NCBI GenBank assembly: GCA_021297895.1
Contig: JAJTHN010000029.1
Span: forward strand, 1 to 64,000
Origin: Phycisphaeraceae bacterium
GTDB lineage: Bacteria; Planctomycetota; Phycisphaerae; Phycisphaerales; UBA1924
DNA length: 64,000 bases
Direction: 5' to 3'
Under the pieces are notes generated by a model. That model was not told the DNA's origin and ran no database searches. It saw nothing but the letters and a program-made list of their open reading frames with translations. Within the stretch, counting starts at the first letter, position 1, and the number at the start of each line of letters is the position of its first letter. Shown one piece after another: positions 25,603 to 35,226 of this stretch. The position numbers were made by a program, and so were the translations under genes.

Positions 25603-27270
25603 ATGCCCGACCTCGTCCGTCCGCGTCGCGCTCTGCTGTCAGTCTCGGATAAGTCCGGCCTCATCGACCTGGCGAAGGAGCTGCACCGCCTCGGTGTCGA
25701 GCTCATTTCCACCGGCGGCACGGCTCGTGCGCTGGCCGATGCAGGCTTGCCCGTCACGCCCGTTGAGCGAGTCACCGGCTTTCCGGAGATGATGGACGGC
25801 CGCGTCAAGACCCTTCATCCGCTGATCCACGGCGGGCTTCTGGGCATGCGCGACAATCCCGAGCATGTTCGCGCAATGAACCAGCACGCCATCGCGCCGA
25901 TCGATCTGTTGTGCGTGAATCTCTACCCGTTCGCCCAGACCATCGCCCGCCCCGGCTGCACCCGACACGATGCGATCGAGAACATCGACATCGGCGGTCC
26001 GGCCATGGTGCGATCCGCGGCCAAGAACCACCAGGACGTCGCGGTTCTCACGTCTCCCGAGCAGTACGCAGGGATCATCACCGAACTGCGAGCCCGCGAC
26101 GGCTGCACGAGCCTGGCGACGAGGCAGCGGCTCTGCGCCGAGGCCTTCTCGCACACGGCCAGGTACGACGCGGCGATCAGCGCGTATCTGCTGCGTGAAC
26201 TCGCCGACACGGCCGCGGCGGGTGGGACGCCGCGCCCCGCCGCTCCCGACGTCGACCCCTTGCCGCTGCGCTTCGAGGTCGCGATGCCCATCGCGCAGTC
26301 CCTTCGCTACGGCGAGAACCCGCACCAGCGTGCCGCGGTGTATGCGCGACAGGGTTCGGTTACACCCAGCGTCGTTGGCGCTCGCCAGCTCCACGGCAAG
26401 GAACTCTCGTACAACAACATCGCCGACGCGTCCGCGGCGCTCGAGCTGGCCTGGGCCCTGAGCGAGCGCACGAAGTTTGAGCGTCCCGCCGCGGCGGTCA
26501 TCAAGCACGCCAACCCATGCGGCGCAGCCATCGCGGGCACGCTCTCCCGAGCGGTCGATCGCGCCATCGCCGGTGATCCGGTGGCGGCCTTCGGCGGAAT
26601 CATCGCGTGCTCACACGAACTCAACGAAGCCACCGCGATGCGCCTCGCGGGCAAGGACACGTTCCTCGAGGTCGTCCTCGCGCCGTCCATCACGCCCGAG
26701 GCGCTGGAGGTGCTCAAGGCCCGCAGCGCGAACGTTCGGCTGCTGGAGGTCGGACCGCTGCGCGGTCGCGTGCCCGAGCGACTGATGTTCCGCAGCATTC
26801 CCGGCGGCGTGCTGGTGCAGGATCGGGACCTGCTCCCGCCAGCGGGCGAGAAGTGGACACACGCCGCGGGACCGTCGCTCGGCGAGTCACTCGCATCGAT
26901 CGCCGATCTCGAATTGCTGGAGATCATGGGCCGAGCCGTGGCGAGCAACGCCGTTGTGCTCGGGGCTCGAGATGAGGACAGCTTCCGCCTGATCGGTGTG
27001 GGCGTGGGGCAGGTTGACCGTGTGACCAGTTGCCGTCTGTGCGTGGAGAAGGCCCGCCAGTTCTCGCGCGGATTGCTCGATGCGGGTGCCGCGGTGGCCT
27101 TCAGCGACGCGTTCTTTCCTTTCGACGACGGCCCGAAGGTGCTCGTCGATGCGGGTGTGCGCGCGATCGTTCACCCCGGCGGCAGCAAGCGTGACGCCGA
27201 CACCTTCGCGCTCTGCAACGAGCGCGGCGTGACATGCCTGATCACCGGCACACGCCGGTTCAGGCACTAA
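25603..27270 (+). CDS. purH: bifunctional AICAR formyltransferase / IMP cyclohydrolase
   Basis: 555 residues; catalyses the last two steps of IMP synthesis. The N-terminal MGS-like cyclohydrolase domain starts RRALLSVSDKSGLIDLAKEL and has KTLHPLIHGGLLGMRDN. The C-terminal transformylase carries the catalytic pair K301-H302 in VIKHANPCGAA, plus RYGENPHQRAA and HGKELSYNN. Length is normal for the family once an insert in the middle is counted. purL lies 5 kb downstream on the same strand but is not in the same operon. Confidence 0.96.
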   Translation: MPDLVRPRRALLSVSDKSGLIDLAKELHRLGVELISTGGTARALADAGLPVTPVERVTGFPEMMDGRVKTLHPLIHGGLLGMRDNPEHVRAMNQHAIAPIDLLCVNLYPFAQTIARPGCTRHDAIENIDIGGPAMVRSAAKNHQDVAVLTSPEQYAGIITELRARDGCTSLATRQRLCAEAFSHTARYDAAISAYLLRELADTAAAGGTPRPAAPDVDPLPLRFEVAMPIAQSLRYGENPHQRAAVYARQGSVTPSVVGARQLHGKELSYNNIADASAALELAWALSERTKFERPAAAVIKHANPCGAAIAGTLSRAVDRAIAGDPVAAFGGIIACSHELNEATAMRLAGKDTFLEVVLAPSITPEALEVLKARSANVRLLEVGPLRGRVPERLMFRSIPGGVLVQDRDLLPPAGEKWTHAAGPSLGESLASIADLELLEIMGRAVASNAVVLGARDEDSFRLIGVGVGQVDRVTSCRLCVEKARQFSRGLLDAGAAVAFSDAFFPFDDGPKVLVDAGVRAIVHPGGSKRDADTFALCNERGVTCLITGTRRFRH

Positions 27271-27307
27271 GCACGCGTGGGCGTTTCCGCTGACTCGAGT
27301 CTTGCGA

Positions 27308-27841
27308 TCACCATGCCCGCTGGGGCAGGTCCTTGCCCTCGGCGGCGCCGGCATAATCCTTGAAGCGTTGCTGCAGACGGAAAAAGTCCTGCTCGCCTTC
27401 CTGGCCGTAGTCGCGCAGAGTCTTGAGTTGCTCGTGGGCGAGGTGCAGGTACGCCTCGCCGAGGTACTCGCGAGCCTCGGGGAACTTGTCGCGGAGCTTC
27501 AAGGCCTTGGCGTACACGTCGAGACTCTCGCGGACTTTGCCAGTCTTGCGCATCGTGAAGGCTCGCATGTTCGTGATGTCCGCGTCATCGGGCTGGACCT
27601 TGTCCGCCTCCTCGAAGACGCTCAAGGCGTCGGCGAACTTGCCGGCTTTGGCTAGCGTCACGCCACGCTCGTACAGGTCCGCCGCCTTGCCACCGAGGCG
27701 GGGCTTGGCGGGTGCGTCGGCCGGTGTTGCGGGCTTGGCCGGGGGCTTCTCGCGCGACGGGGCGGCGTGAAGACCGACGGCGAACGCTCCGACGATCGCC
27801 ATGCTCATCAGTCCTGTCCGAACGAGTGTGCGCGTCTTCAT
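27308..27841 (-). CDS. exported TPR protein
   Basis: 177 residues. The ATG at 27841 has AGGAG seven bases upstream and opens a signal peptide (MKTRTLVRTGLMSMAIVGAFAVGLHA). After a Pro/Ala/Lys linker come about three TPR units: ADLYERGVTLAKAGKFADAL, DADITNMRAFTMRKTGKVRE and FPEAREYLGEAYLHLAHEQL. TPR proteins of this kind bind other proteins in the periplasm; no specific partner can be named. It converges on purH with 37 bp between stops. Confidence 0.75.
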   Translation of the reverse strand: MKTRTLVRTGLMSMAIVGAFAVGLHAAPSREKPPAKPATPADAPAKPRLGGKAADLYERGVTLAKAGKFADALSVFEEADKVQPDDADITNMRAFTMRKTGKVRESLDVYAKALKLRDKFPEAREYLGEAYLHLAHEQLKTLRDYGQEGEQDFFRLQQRFKDYAGAAEGKDLPQRAW

Positions 27842-27973
27842 TCTGCGTCTCCTGTTGAGTCGGCGGCGTGTGCCGCGGGATGAACGGCCTACCGCGATGG
27901 ACACGCTCGGTGGCGGACGCATGCGAGCAAGGGCGAGCAAAGGCGAGCGAAGTCGATGCCCGACCCGGCCGCG

Positions 27974-28435
27974 TCACTTGGTGCCGTACGCCACAAGTCC
28001 TACGCCGAGCGCGACGAGCACGACGCCGAGGATGCGCGGTACCGAGATCTCCTTGACGTTCAGCCCGACCCAGCCCCAGTGATCCGCCGCCATCGAGACG
28101 ATCAACTGCCCCAGCACGATCGAGGCAAAAAGAAGCGTCACGCCCATCTTGGGCGCCAGGATCGCCGCCGTCGCGACCATCCACGCCCCGAGCAGGCCCC
28201 CGAGCCACGCCCACCACGGCATGCCGCGGGCTTTCTCCGCCGTCGGCATCGCGGCCTGTCCGGCGCTGATGAGCACCGCGGTCAGCGCCAGGAGGGCCAG
28301 AAGCCCGACGATGAAGTTCACCACCGTTGCCAGCACGCCGTGGCCCAGACCCTCGCGCACTTTGGCGTTCATCCCGGCTTGGAGCGGCAGACATGCACCG
28401 GAGAGCATCGCAAAGAACAGGTACACCGGGTTCAT
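27974..28435 (-). CDS. DMT-superfamily membrane protein, YdcZ/DUF606 type
   Basis: 153 residues, about five hydrophobic segments. The opening [20 protein letters not shown] followed by [10 protein letters not shown] is characteristic of the YdcZ (DUF606) family, half-sized relatives of EamA drug/metabolite exporters; such proteins usually work as dimers. The ATG at 28435 has GGAG eight bases upstream. Substrate unknown. It is divergent from the cyclophilin gene downstream of it and on the same strand as the exported TPR gene, 132 bp away. Confidence 0.8.
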   Translation of the reverse strand: MNPVYLFFAMLSGACLPLQAGMNAKVREGLGHGVLATVVNFIVGLLALLALTAVLISAGQAAMPTAEKARGMPWWAWLGGLLGAWMVATAAILAPKMGVTLLFASIVLGQLIVSMAADHWGWVGLNVKEISVPRILGVVLVALGVGLVAYGTK

Positions 28436-28655
28436 GAGCAGTTCTCCGGGAGCCGCGAGGGGAGCGGGCGACAGGGAAGGGTTCGGGCTCCACGCGTCAT
28501 TGGAAGGCTGTGACCGAAGGGTAGTGGGGGGCCGCCCCGGGGTGTCGGTGTGCATCTTGTGCACGCAGTTTGGCGAAAACACCGTGCCCACGGGCCGGAC
28601 GTACCCTTGGGTAGCGAGTGTTCCCGTCCGAGTATCCAAACCCAGGAGCCCAAGC

Positions 28656-29549
28656 ATGACGAAGAAGACAGCCCGTTCGACCGTCGCCACCTCCGCCATG
28701 ATCGCGCTGTTCGGCGTGATGAGTGTCAGCGGCCTCGCGTTCGCCCAGGCCGACAAGCCCGCGGTCGCCCCCGCCGCAACGCCCGCCGCAACGCCCGCCG
28801 CCACGCCCGCCGCCACCCCCGCCGCTGCACCGAACACCCCGGCCGAGGCCCCCAAGGCCCCGGCGACCGACAAGATGATCTACGCGACCATGTCCACGAG
28901 CATGGGTGACATCGTGCTGGAACTCAACCGCGAGAAGGCTCCGCTCAGCGTCGACAACTTCGTCGAGTACGCCAAGAGCGGGCACTACGACGGCACGGTC
29001 TTCCACCGCGTGATCCCCGGCTTCATGATTCAGGGCGGCGGCTTTAGCAGCGACATGACGCAGAAGCCCACCCGTGCGCCGATCAAGAACGAGTGGCGCA
29101 ACGGCCTGAAGAACAGCCGCGGCACGATCGCAATGGCCCGCACCGCGGTCGCCGACAGCGCCACCTGCCAGTTCTTCATCAACGTCGTCGACAACGGCTT
29201 CCTCGATCAGCCCAACGACGGCGCGGCGTATGCGGTCTTCGGCAAGGTCGTCAGCGGGATGGACATCGCCGACAAGATCGTCGCAGTGCCCACCACCCGC
29301 AGCGGCCCGCACGCGAATGTCCCCGCAACGCCCATCACCATCAACAGCGTGAAGATCCTCACGCCGGAGGAGGCCGCAAAGTTTGCGACCCCCGCGGCCC
29401 CCGCCGCGCCCGCAGCCCCGGCGACGCCGGCGGCACCGACCGCTCCCGCCGCACCGACCGCTCCCGCCGCCCCGACCGCTCCCGCCGCCCCGACCGCTCC
29501 CGCCGCCCCGACCGCTCCCGCCGCTCCGGGCAAGCCCGCCGGTCAGTGA
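28656..29549 (+). CDS. exported cyclophilin-type peptidyl-prolyl isomerase with Ala/Pro repeat arms
   Basis: 297 residues. The ATG at 28656 has AGGAG seven bases upstream and gives a signal peptide (to FAQA). A (TPAA)n arm follows to about residue 70, then a cyclophilin domain (about 75-235): [20 protein letters not shown] with the catalytic Arg, and [12 protein letters not shown]. The C-terminal 60 residues are APTAPA repeats coded by nearly identical 18-bp units (29440-29525). It should speed proline isomerisation in the periplasm; the arms may span or bind the cell wall. The neighbour at 29717 is a cytoplasmic paralogue sharing a 99-bp identical block. A terminator follows. Confidence 0.92.
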   Translation: MTKKTARSTVATSAMIALFGVMSVSGLAFAQADKPAVAPAATPAATPAATPAATPAAAPNTPAEAPKAPATDKMIYATMSTSMGDIVLELNREKAPLSVDNFVEYAKSGHYDGTVFHRVIPGFMIQGGGFSSDMTQKPTRAPIKNEWRNGLKNSRGTIAMARTAVADSATCQFFINVVDNGFLDQPNDGAAYAVFGKVVSGMDIADKIVAVPTTRSGPHANVPATPITINSVKILTPEEAAKFATPAAPAAPAAPATPAAPTAPAAPTAPAAPTAPAAPTAPAAPTAPAAPGKPAGQ

Positions 29550-29594
29550 TGCCGGTCCCTCAGCGGCCACGCCACAAATCCTGAACACGTTCGC

Positions 29595-29624
29595 GGGCGG
29601 CCCCACTCGGGCCGCCCGATTTTC
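29595..29624 (+). terminator. intrinsic terminator after the exported cyclophilin
   Basis: GGGCGGCCC-CACTC-GGGCCGCCC, nine perfect pairs, then GATTTTCATTT. It separates the two cyclophilin genes into different transcripts. Confidence 0.8.
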
Positions 29625-29716
29625 ATTTCTGCTCACGCGGCGACCCATCTATCATCCGGCCCGATTCACCGCCGAGCGTTCAGTCGGCATCCGTCACCAA
29701 CGAAGGAACCCGCATC

Positions 29717-30220
29717 ATGCACGTGCTCATGCAGACGACCAAGGGCGACATCGTCCTCGCGCTGGATCAGGACAAGGCCCCGATTTCCGTCGCGAACTTT
29801 CTGCAGTACGTCGACGATGGCCACTACGACGGCACGATCTTCCACCGCGTCATCGCCCACTTCATGATCCAGGGTGGCGGCTTCACCGCCGACATGCGCC
29901 AGAAGTCCACACGCGCGCCGATCAAGAACGAGTGGAAGAACGGCCTGAAGAACACCCGCGGCACCGTCAGCATGGCCCGAACCCGCATCGCTGACAGCGC
30001 CACCTGCCAGTTCTTCATCAACGTCGTCGACAACGGCTTCCTCGATCAGCCCAACGACGGCGCGGCGTATGCGGTCTTCGGCAAGGTCGTCGCAGGGATG
30101 GACGTTGTCGATGCCATTCGCTCCGTCCGTACCGGTGCTCAGGATGTTCCGACGGAGACCATCGCCATCACCAAGGCCCGCCGCCTTTCCGCCGACGAGG
30201 CCGCCAAGCTCTCGGCGTAA
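29717..30220 (+). CDS. cytoplasmic cyclophilin-type peptidyl-prolyl isomerase
   Basis: 167 residues, no signal peptide. Complete cyclophilin domain: [40 protein letters not shown] with the catalytic Arg, RGTVSMART and [19 protein letters not shown]. It matches the short PpiB-like bacterial form. The ATG at 29717 follows a loose AAGGAA. It is a tandem paralogue of the exported cyclophilin upstream, with 99 bp (29993-30091) identical to 29154-29252, a sign of recent duplication or gene conversion. Confidence 0.92.
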   Translation: MHVLMQTTKGDIVLALDQDKAPISVANFLQYVDDGHYDGTIFHRVIAHFMIQGGGFTADMRQKSTRAPIKNEWKNGLKNTRGTVSMARTRIADSATCQFFINVVDNGFLDQPNDGAAYAVFGKVVAGMDVVDAIRSVRTGAQDVPTETIAITKARRLSADEAAKLSA

Positions 30221-30269
30221 GGGCCGACGCACCCAAGTTGTCTAGATTCTCGCGAAATCGCACGGTTTC

Positions 30270-30297
30270 TTGCCTCACGCGAAGAGCGTGGTAGACT
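30270..30297 (+). promoter_or_regulatory. promoter with a dyad in its spacer, upstream of a PEP-CTERM-like gene
   Basis: TTGCCT (30270-30275), 16-bp spacer, TAGACT (30292-30297). The spacer is filled by the inverted repeat CACGC-GAAGA-GCGTG, a position where a regulator could block or reshape the promoter. Confidence 0.5.
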
Positions 30298-30342
30298 TCT
30301 CCGCCTTTCCGCCTCGAAATCCACGGGAAGAAGGAGATCCCC

Positions 30343-31050
30343 ATGCTCATGGTTCGTTCGTGCGTTCCGGTCCTCGCGATCGGTGTGTTTTGTGCGTCCG
30401 CCGGTGCCGCGATTGTTCCGAGCATTGAGACGTTTGCGACCGGTCCCGCGAACTGGCGTCGTGCCGATGGCCTGCTGTCGCCGAACTGGCAGGCCAACGC
30501 CGGCCCGGAGAACGCGCCGTTCATCGGCACGTCGATGAACTTCGTCGACAACCCCGCGGGCTCTCAGATCACGCTGCTCCGTGCTGAAGACACGTTCTCC
30601 GGTGGGCCGTCGAGCAACGGGCAGTTCTTCGGCAACTGGATCGCCGGCGGCGCGACGGCCGTGTCGTTCAGCGTGTTCCAGAACACGGGCGTGGACCTGC
30701 CGATCTTCCTGCGAATCGCCCGCTCGCTGACAAATCCCGGCGGCACGACCGGCACAATCGCGTCGCCACTGCCCGCCGTGCCGTCGGGCGTATGGACCAC
30801 CATCACGATTCCGCTGGTGTACAGTCCCGCGAACTGGGTCAACGAGGGAGCGCCGACGCCCGCGTTCTTCAATACGGTCCTGTCGAACGTTGGCCGGCTC
30901 CAGTTCGGCATTCTGCCCTTGCCCGCCTCGCTGGCCAACACGAACGTGACGTATCAGTTCAACATCGCCCAGGTCCGTCTGATCCCCACGCCTGCCGCCG
31001 CGACGTTGCTGGGCTTTGCGGGAGTCGTTGCGACTCGACGCCGACGCTGA
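30343..31050 (+). CDS. exported protein with PEP-CTERM-like sorting tail
   Basis: 235 residues. AAGGAG lies six bases before the ATG. A signal peptide (MLMVRSCVPVLAIGVFCASAGAA) is followed by a beta-rich region that I cannot assign to an enzyme family. The C-terminus, LIPTPAAATLLGFAGVVATRRRR, has the tripartite PEP-CTERM layout: a short PxP motif, a hydrophobic helix and a basic end. Such proteins are processed by an exosortase-type system and anchored at or released from the surface. The same tail type occurs at 37640 and 53783. A promoter with a spacer dyad lies upstream. Confidence 0.8.
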   Translation: MLMVRSCVPVLAIGVFCASAGAAIVPSIETFATGPANWRRADGLLSPNWQANAGPENAPFIGTSMNFVDNPAGSQITLLRAEDTFSGGPSSNGQFFGNWIAGGATAVSFSVFQNTGVDLPIFLRIARSLTNPGGTTGTIASPLPAVPSGVWTTITIPLVYSPANWVNEGAPTPAFFNTVLSNVGRLQFGILPLPASLANTNVTYQFNIAQVRLIPTPAAATLLGFAGVVATRRRR

Positions 31051-31117
31051 ACGCAACGAACCGTGAAGTCTCAGATCATTGTTGCGTAATCGCGCGGGCC
31101 GCGGTACGCTTTCGCCC

Positions 31118-32029
31118 ATGAATCAGCCGGGGGCGAAAATCTGCATCCGCTGCGGCGAAGACTGCTCCGATCGCCCGCGCCTCAAGGACGCGAGCGGGCG
31201 GTACATGTGCAAGGCCTGCGCCGCACGCGAGGCACGGGTGCCCGCCGCGCCGATCGACCCCTCGGACCTTGGCCCGATCATGCTTGATGACGCCGGCGCG
31301 ATCCCGCTCGCGGGCGATGCACCGTCGGAATGCCCGAAGTGCAAGGCGAAGATGTCCGAAGGGGCGGTGCTGTGCGTCGCCTGCGGCCACGGTGCGGAGC
31401 GGTTCATCCCCGCGACGCCGGCGGAGCCCGAGCGATTGTCGCGTCCGTCGCGAATGCGATTCGCGGTCCCCGCCAAGTGCCCGCGATGCTCGTACGACCT
31501 CAAGGGCGTCAAGTCCGAACGCTGCCCTGAGTGCGGCGAACTCATCACCCCCGCCGCGATGCGCCGGTTGTACAGCGAGCGGGCGCGCCGGGAGGTGTAC
31601 GTCAAGAGCTACGTGATTCCGGCCGCGTTGCTGTTCGTTGGGCTTGCGGTGTGGGTGCCGGTGTACGCCATGGAACACGGCGCGGGCGACGTGGTGGCCG
31701 AGATAATTGGCCGCATCGTCGCGGTCGCGCTCGGACTTCTCGCGTACTTCATCTGCGGGATTCTGTGGCTCGGCTTCGATGCGCCTTGGCACCTTACCGC
31801 GCTCCGGCTGCTCGGAATTCAGAACTTCGGCATGGGTCTTGTCGCGGGTCTCGACCTGATGGGGGTTCCGGGCTTGCTCTCGCTTGTCGCGTGGGTGCTG
31901 GTCACGTACGTGCTGCTGATGTCGCTTATGGACATGGAGTCTCAGGACGCGATCGGATTTCTCGCGGTGGTCATGATCATCTACATGGCGCTCTTCTTCG
32001 TCCTCCTGAGTTCTGGTTTACTGGGCTGA
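31118..32029 (+). CDS. zinc-ribbon membrane protein
   Basis: 303 residues, function unknown. The N-terminal half carries three CxxC-type ribbons: CIRCGEDC with CKAC, CPKC with CVAC, and CPRC with CPEC, which should bind zinc. From about residue 165 there are four hydrophobic segments (YVIPAALLFVGLAVWVPVY, IIGRIVAVALGLLAYFICG, and two near the end), so the ribbons probably face the cytoplasm ahead of a membrane domain. Multi-ribbon membrane proteins are common in planctomycetes. The start at 31118 is the first ATG ahead of the first ribbon; an earlier start would add only a short stretch. purL follows after 42 bp. Confidence 0.8.
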   Translation: MNQPGAKICIRCGEDCSDRPRLKDASGRYMCKACAAREARVPAAPIDPSDLGPIMLDDAGAIPLAGDAPSECPKCKAKMSEGAVLCVACGHGAERFIPATPAEPERLSRPSRMRFAVPAKCPRCSYDLKGVKSERCPECGELITPAAMRRLYSERARREVYVKSYVIPAALLFVGLAVWVPVYAMEHGAGDVVAEIIGRIVAVALGLLAYFICGILWLGFDAPWHLTALRLLGIQNFGMGLVAGLDLMGVPGLLSLVAWVLVTYVLLMSLMDMESQDAIGFLAVVMIIYMALFFVLLSSGLLG

Positions 32030-32071
32030 GCGTGCCCGCCGGGTATCCGCGCACGCGGTCTAAACTGCCTT

Positions 32072-35000
32072 ATGCCCAGCCCCGCCGCCTCCGCCGCCCC
32101 CGGCGTCGCGAACGCCGCCCCGGTTCACCGCTTCGAGGTCACGCCCGCACCGGGCCAGCGAGACCCCATCGGCCAGAGTGTCGCTCGCGATGCCGCGGCC
32201 ATCGGGCTCGCCCCCGCCAGCGTCCGCGCCACGCACGTGTACCTCGTCTCCGCGCCGCTCTCGGCGACCCAGTTGGACACCATCGCACGCGAACTGCTCG
32301 CCGACCCCATCACCGAGCGTGCGAGTGTCGGCTCGCAGCCGACCCAGCCCGGCGAGCGGGTCGTCGAGGTTCATCCGCTTCCCGGCGTGATGGACCCCGT
32401 CGCGCAGTCCGTCGCCCTGGCCATCCGCGAACTGACCGGGGTCGATGCCGAGGTCGCCAGCGGCTGGCGCTACGACATCGCCGGGCTCGACGCCCATCAG
32501 GCCCGCAGGCTGGCCCAGTCCCTGCTGGCCAACCCGGTGATCCATCGCGTCACCGACACGCCCTACACACCCGCGAGTTTCCCCCGCGGCACATCGCACG
32601 AGCATGAAGTCCGCTCGATCCCGATCATCGCTCTGAGCGACGATCAGCTCGTGCGTCTCTCGCGCGAGGCGCACCTGTTTCTTTCCCTCGATGAGATGCG
32701 ATCGGTGCAGGCCCACTACCGCTCGATCGGCCGCGAGCCGCGGGACATCGAACTTGAAACGCTCGCCCAGACCTGGAGCGAGCACTGCGTCCACAAGACG
32801 CTCAAAAGCACCGTCACCTACCGCGACACGCTCCTGCCCGCCAGCGGATCCTCGCGCCGCCAGATCGACTGGTCGAGTCGCCCCGGCACGATGGTGCATG
32901 CCGACGGGTCGATCACCATCGCCAACATGCTCAAGAGCACCGTCGCCGCGGCGACGTTCGAACTCATCGCCGATGGTGTCGACTGGACCCTGAGCGTCTT
33001 CAAGGACAACTCCGGCGTCATCGCGTTCGACGAGAACGTCGGCGTTTGCGTGAAGGTCGAGACGCACAACCACCCCTCCGCCATCGAGCCCTACGGCGGT
33101 GCCGCAACCGGCGCGGGCGGCTGCATTCGCGACGTCATCGGCACCGGCCTTGGCGCCAAGCCGATCGCCAACACGGATATCTTCTGCGTCGCGTTCCCCG
33201 ATCACTTCCGCAGCGATGCCGACGCGAACGCGACCGGCGCGGATGACTCCAGGCAGCCTCTGCCCCCGGGCACGCTCCACCCTCGCCGCGTGCTGACGCA
33301 GGTCGTCGCGGGCGTGCGCGATTACGGCAATCGGATGGGCATCCCGACGGTCAACGGCGCGGTCGCGTTCGACGACCGCTACGTCGGCAACCCGCTGGTC
33401 TTCTGCGGCTGCATCGGCGTGATTCCGCGCGACAAGGTCAAGGGTGCGGCACGCCCGGGCGACCGCATCATCGCCGTCGGCGGCCGCACCGGTCGAGACG
33501 GCATCCACGGCGCGACCTTTTCGAGCGCCGAGCTCGAGCAGACCGCCAGCGACGAGTTCGCGCACGCCGTGCAGATCGGCAACGCCATCACCGAGAAGCA
33601 GGTTTTCGACGCCATCCTCCGCGCCCGCGATCACGCCGACGGCTGCCTCTACACCGCCATGACCGACTGCGGTGCCGGCGGCTTCTCATCGGCCGTCGGC
33701 GAGATGGGCTCCAAGCTCGGGGCCGAAGTCCATCTTGAGCGTGCGCCGCTGAAGTACCCCGGGCTCTCGTACACCGAGATCTGGATCAGCGAGGCGCAGG
33801 AGCGCATGGTCCTGGCTGTTCCGCCGGAGAATGTCGCCAAGTTGCGCGCGATCTGCCAGCAGGAGGGTGTGGAGATCGCCGACCTAGGCCACTTCGGCAC
33901 GCCTGAGGCGGATCTGATCCTGAACTTCCACGGTCGCGAGGTCGGCCGGCTGAGCATGGCTCTGCTGCACGACGGCATCCCGATGCCCACGCGCGAGGCA
34001 ACGTGGACACAGCAGGTTCCGCGCGCTTTCACCGGCGCGGCCCAGCCGCACATCAAGGATGCGTTGCGATCGCTGCTCTCGCACCCGGACATCGCCAGCA
34101 AGCAGTTCATCATCCGTCAGTACGACCACGAAGTGCAGGGCGCGACCATCGTCAAGCCCCTTGTCGGCCCGCGTTCCCGCGGCCCCGCCGACGCGAGCGT
34201 GATCGAGCCCGTCCCCGGCTCCGGCCGCGGCCTGGCTATCGCCAACGGCCTGCAAACACCCGTCGGCGACCCGCAACTCGGCGGCGATCCGTACCTCATG
34301 GCGCTGGCCGCGGTCGATGAGTGCGTGCGGAACCTCGTCTGCGTCGGTGCCGATCCTTCGCGCATCGCGATCCTCGACAACTTCTGCTGGCCCAGTTGCG
34401 CCAAGGGCGAGAACCTCGGCTCGCTTCTTCGCGCGTGCATCGGCTGCTACGACGCCGCAAAGGCCTATCGCACACCGTTCGTCAGCGGCAAGGACTCGCT
34501 CAACAACCAACTCAAGTTCACCGATCCCGCCACCGGCCTCGAGCGCGTCATCGAGATTCCGCCCACGCTGCTCATCTCGGGCATCGCCATCGTCCCGGAC
34601 ATCACCCGCTGCGTCACCAGCGACGCCAAGTCACCGGGTAACGCGCTTCTGCTCATCGGCCACATTCAGAGCACCATGGGCGGCTCGCGCTATCAGCAAC
34701 TCTTCGGCCTGCCATCGCCCGCATTCCCGCACAGCGCCTCGAACCTTGTCCCGGGCACGAATCTGCACGCCGGGCCCGCCGCGGCTCGCTTTGTCGCGTC
34801 GCTCATCGCCGATGGCCACGTCCGCAGCGCACACGATGTGTCCGATGGCGGGCTGCTCTGCGCCGTCAGCGAGATGCTCATCGGTGCGTTCGCGCACGCG
34901 GGCCTGGGCCTGAACACGCCCCCGGCAGGGCCCATCGGCGCGGACCTGCGTTTGTCGATGGTCCACGCCGAGGCCATCGTCGCGGCTTTCAGCGAGTCTC

Positions 35001-35191
35001 CTTCGTGCTATGTGCTGGAGGTCGAGGCCGATCGTGTGCAGCGTGTGCTGGCGATGGGCGCTCAGGCCGGCGTGCCGGTCACACCGATCGGCAGCCTGAA
35101 CGACTCGGGCGTGCTCACCGACCCGGCGCTCCGCCTCAGCGCGGTCGTGGGCGATCTTGTGCACGCATTCACGCACCCGCTTGCCTGGTGA
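32072..35191 (+). CDS. purL: phosphoribosylformylglycinamidine synthase, PurS-PurS-PurL fusion
   Basis: 1039 residues; forms FGAM in purine synthesis. Residues about 210-1039 are PurL: LAQTWSEHCVHKT with the catalytic His, VKVETHNHPSAIEPYGGAATG, TDCGAGGFSSAVGEMG and FVSGKDSLNNQ. The first 180 residues hold two PurS-like segments, FEVTPAPGQRDPIGQSVA and VEVHPLPGVMDPVAQSVA, each followed by a helix and strand. In other bacteria PurS is a separate small protein; here two copies are fused, as in the N-terminus of large PurL. There is no glutaminase domain at the C-terminus, so a separate PurQ is expected elsewhere. It may be co-transcribed with the zinc-ribbon gene. Confidence 0.93.
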   Translation: MPSPAASAAPGVANAAPVHRFEVTPAPGQRDPIGQSVARDAAAIGLAPASVRATHVYLVSAPLSATQLDTIARELLADPITERASVGSQPTQPGERVVEVHPLPGVMDPVAQSVALAIRELTGVDAEVASGWRYDIAGLDAHQARRLAQSLLANPVIHRVTDTPYTPASFPRGTSHEHEVRSIPIIALSDDQLVRLSREAHLFLSLDEMRSVQAHYRSIGREPRDIELETLAQTWSEHCVHKTLKSTVTYRDTLLPASGSSRRQIDWSSRPGTMVHADGSITIANMLKSTVAAATFELIADGVDWTLSVFKDNSGVIAFDENVGVCVKVETHNHPSAIEPYGGAATGAGGCIRDVIGTGLGAKPIANTDIFCVAFPDHFRSDADANATGADDSRQPLPPGTLHPRRVLTQVVAGVRDYGNRMGIPTVNGAVAFDDRYVGNPLVFCGCIGVIPRDKVKGAARPGDRIIAVGGRTGRDGIHGATFSSAELEQTASDEFAHAVQIGNAITEKQVFDAILRARDHADGCLYTAMTDCGAGGFSSAVGEMGSKLGAEVHLERAPLKYPGLSYTEIWISEAQERMVLAVPPENVAKLRAICQQEGVEIADLGHFGTPEADLILNFHGREVGRLSMALLHDGIPMPTREATWTQQVPRAFTGAAQPHIKDALRSLLSHPDIASKQFIIRQYDHEVQGATIVKPLVGPRSRGPADASVIEPVPGSGRGLAIANGLQTPVGDPQLGGDPYLMALAAVDECVRNLVCVGADPSRIAILDNFCWPSCAKGENLGSLLRACIGCYDAAKAYRTPFVSGKDSLNNQLKFTDPATGLERVIEIPPTLLISGIAIVPDITRCVTSDAKSPGNALLLIGHIQSTMGGSRYQQLFGLPSPAFPHSASNLVPGTNLHAGPAAARFVASLIADGHVRSAHDVSDGGLLCAVSEMLIGAFAHAGLGLNTPPAGPIGADLRLSMVHAEAIVAAFSESPSCYVLEVEADRVQRVLAMGAQAGVPVTPIGSLNDSGVLTDPALRLSAVVGDLVHAFTHPLAW

Positions 35192-35226
35192 TACGTCTCT
35201 GTCCTCAAACACCCGGAGCTCCAAGA

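Noticed and set aside
29440-29525. 18-bp repeats as a separate non-coding repeat locus
   Set aside because: They are in frame inside the exported cyclophilin gene and code for its APTAPA tail.
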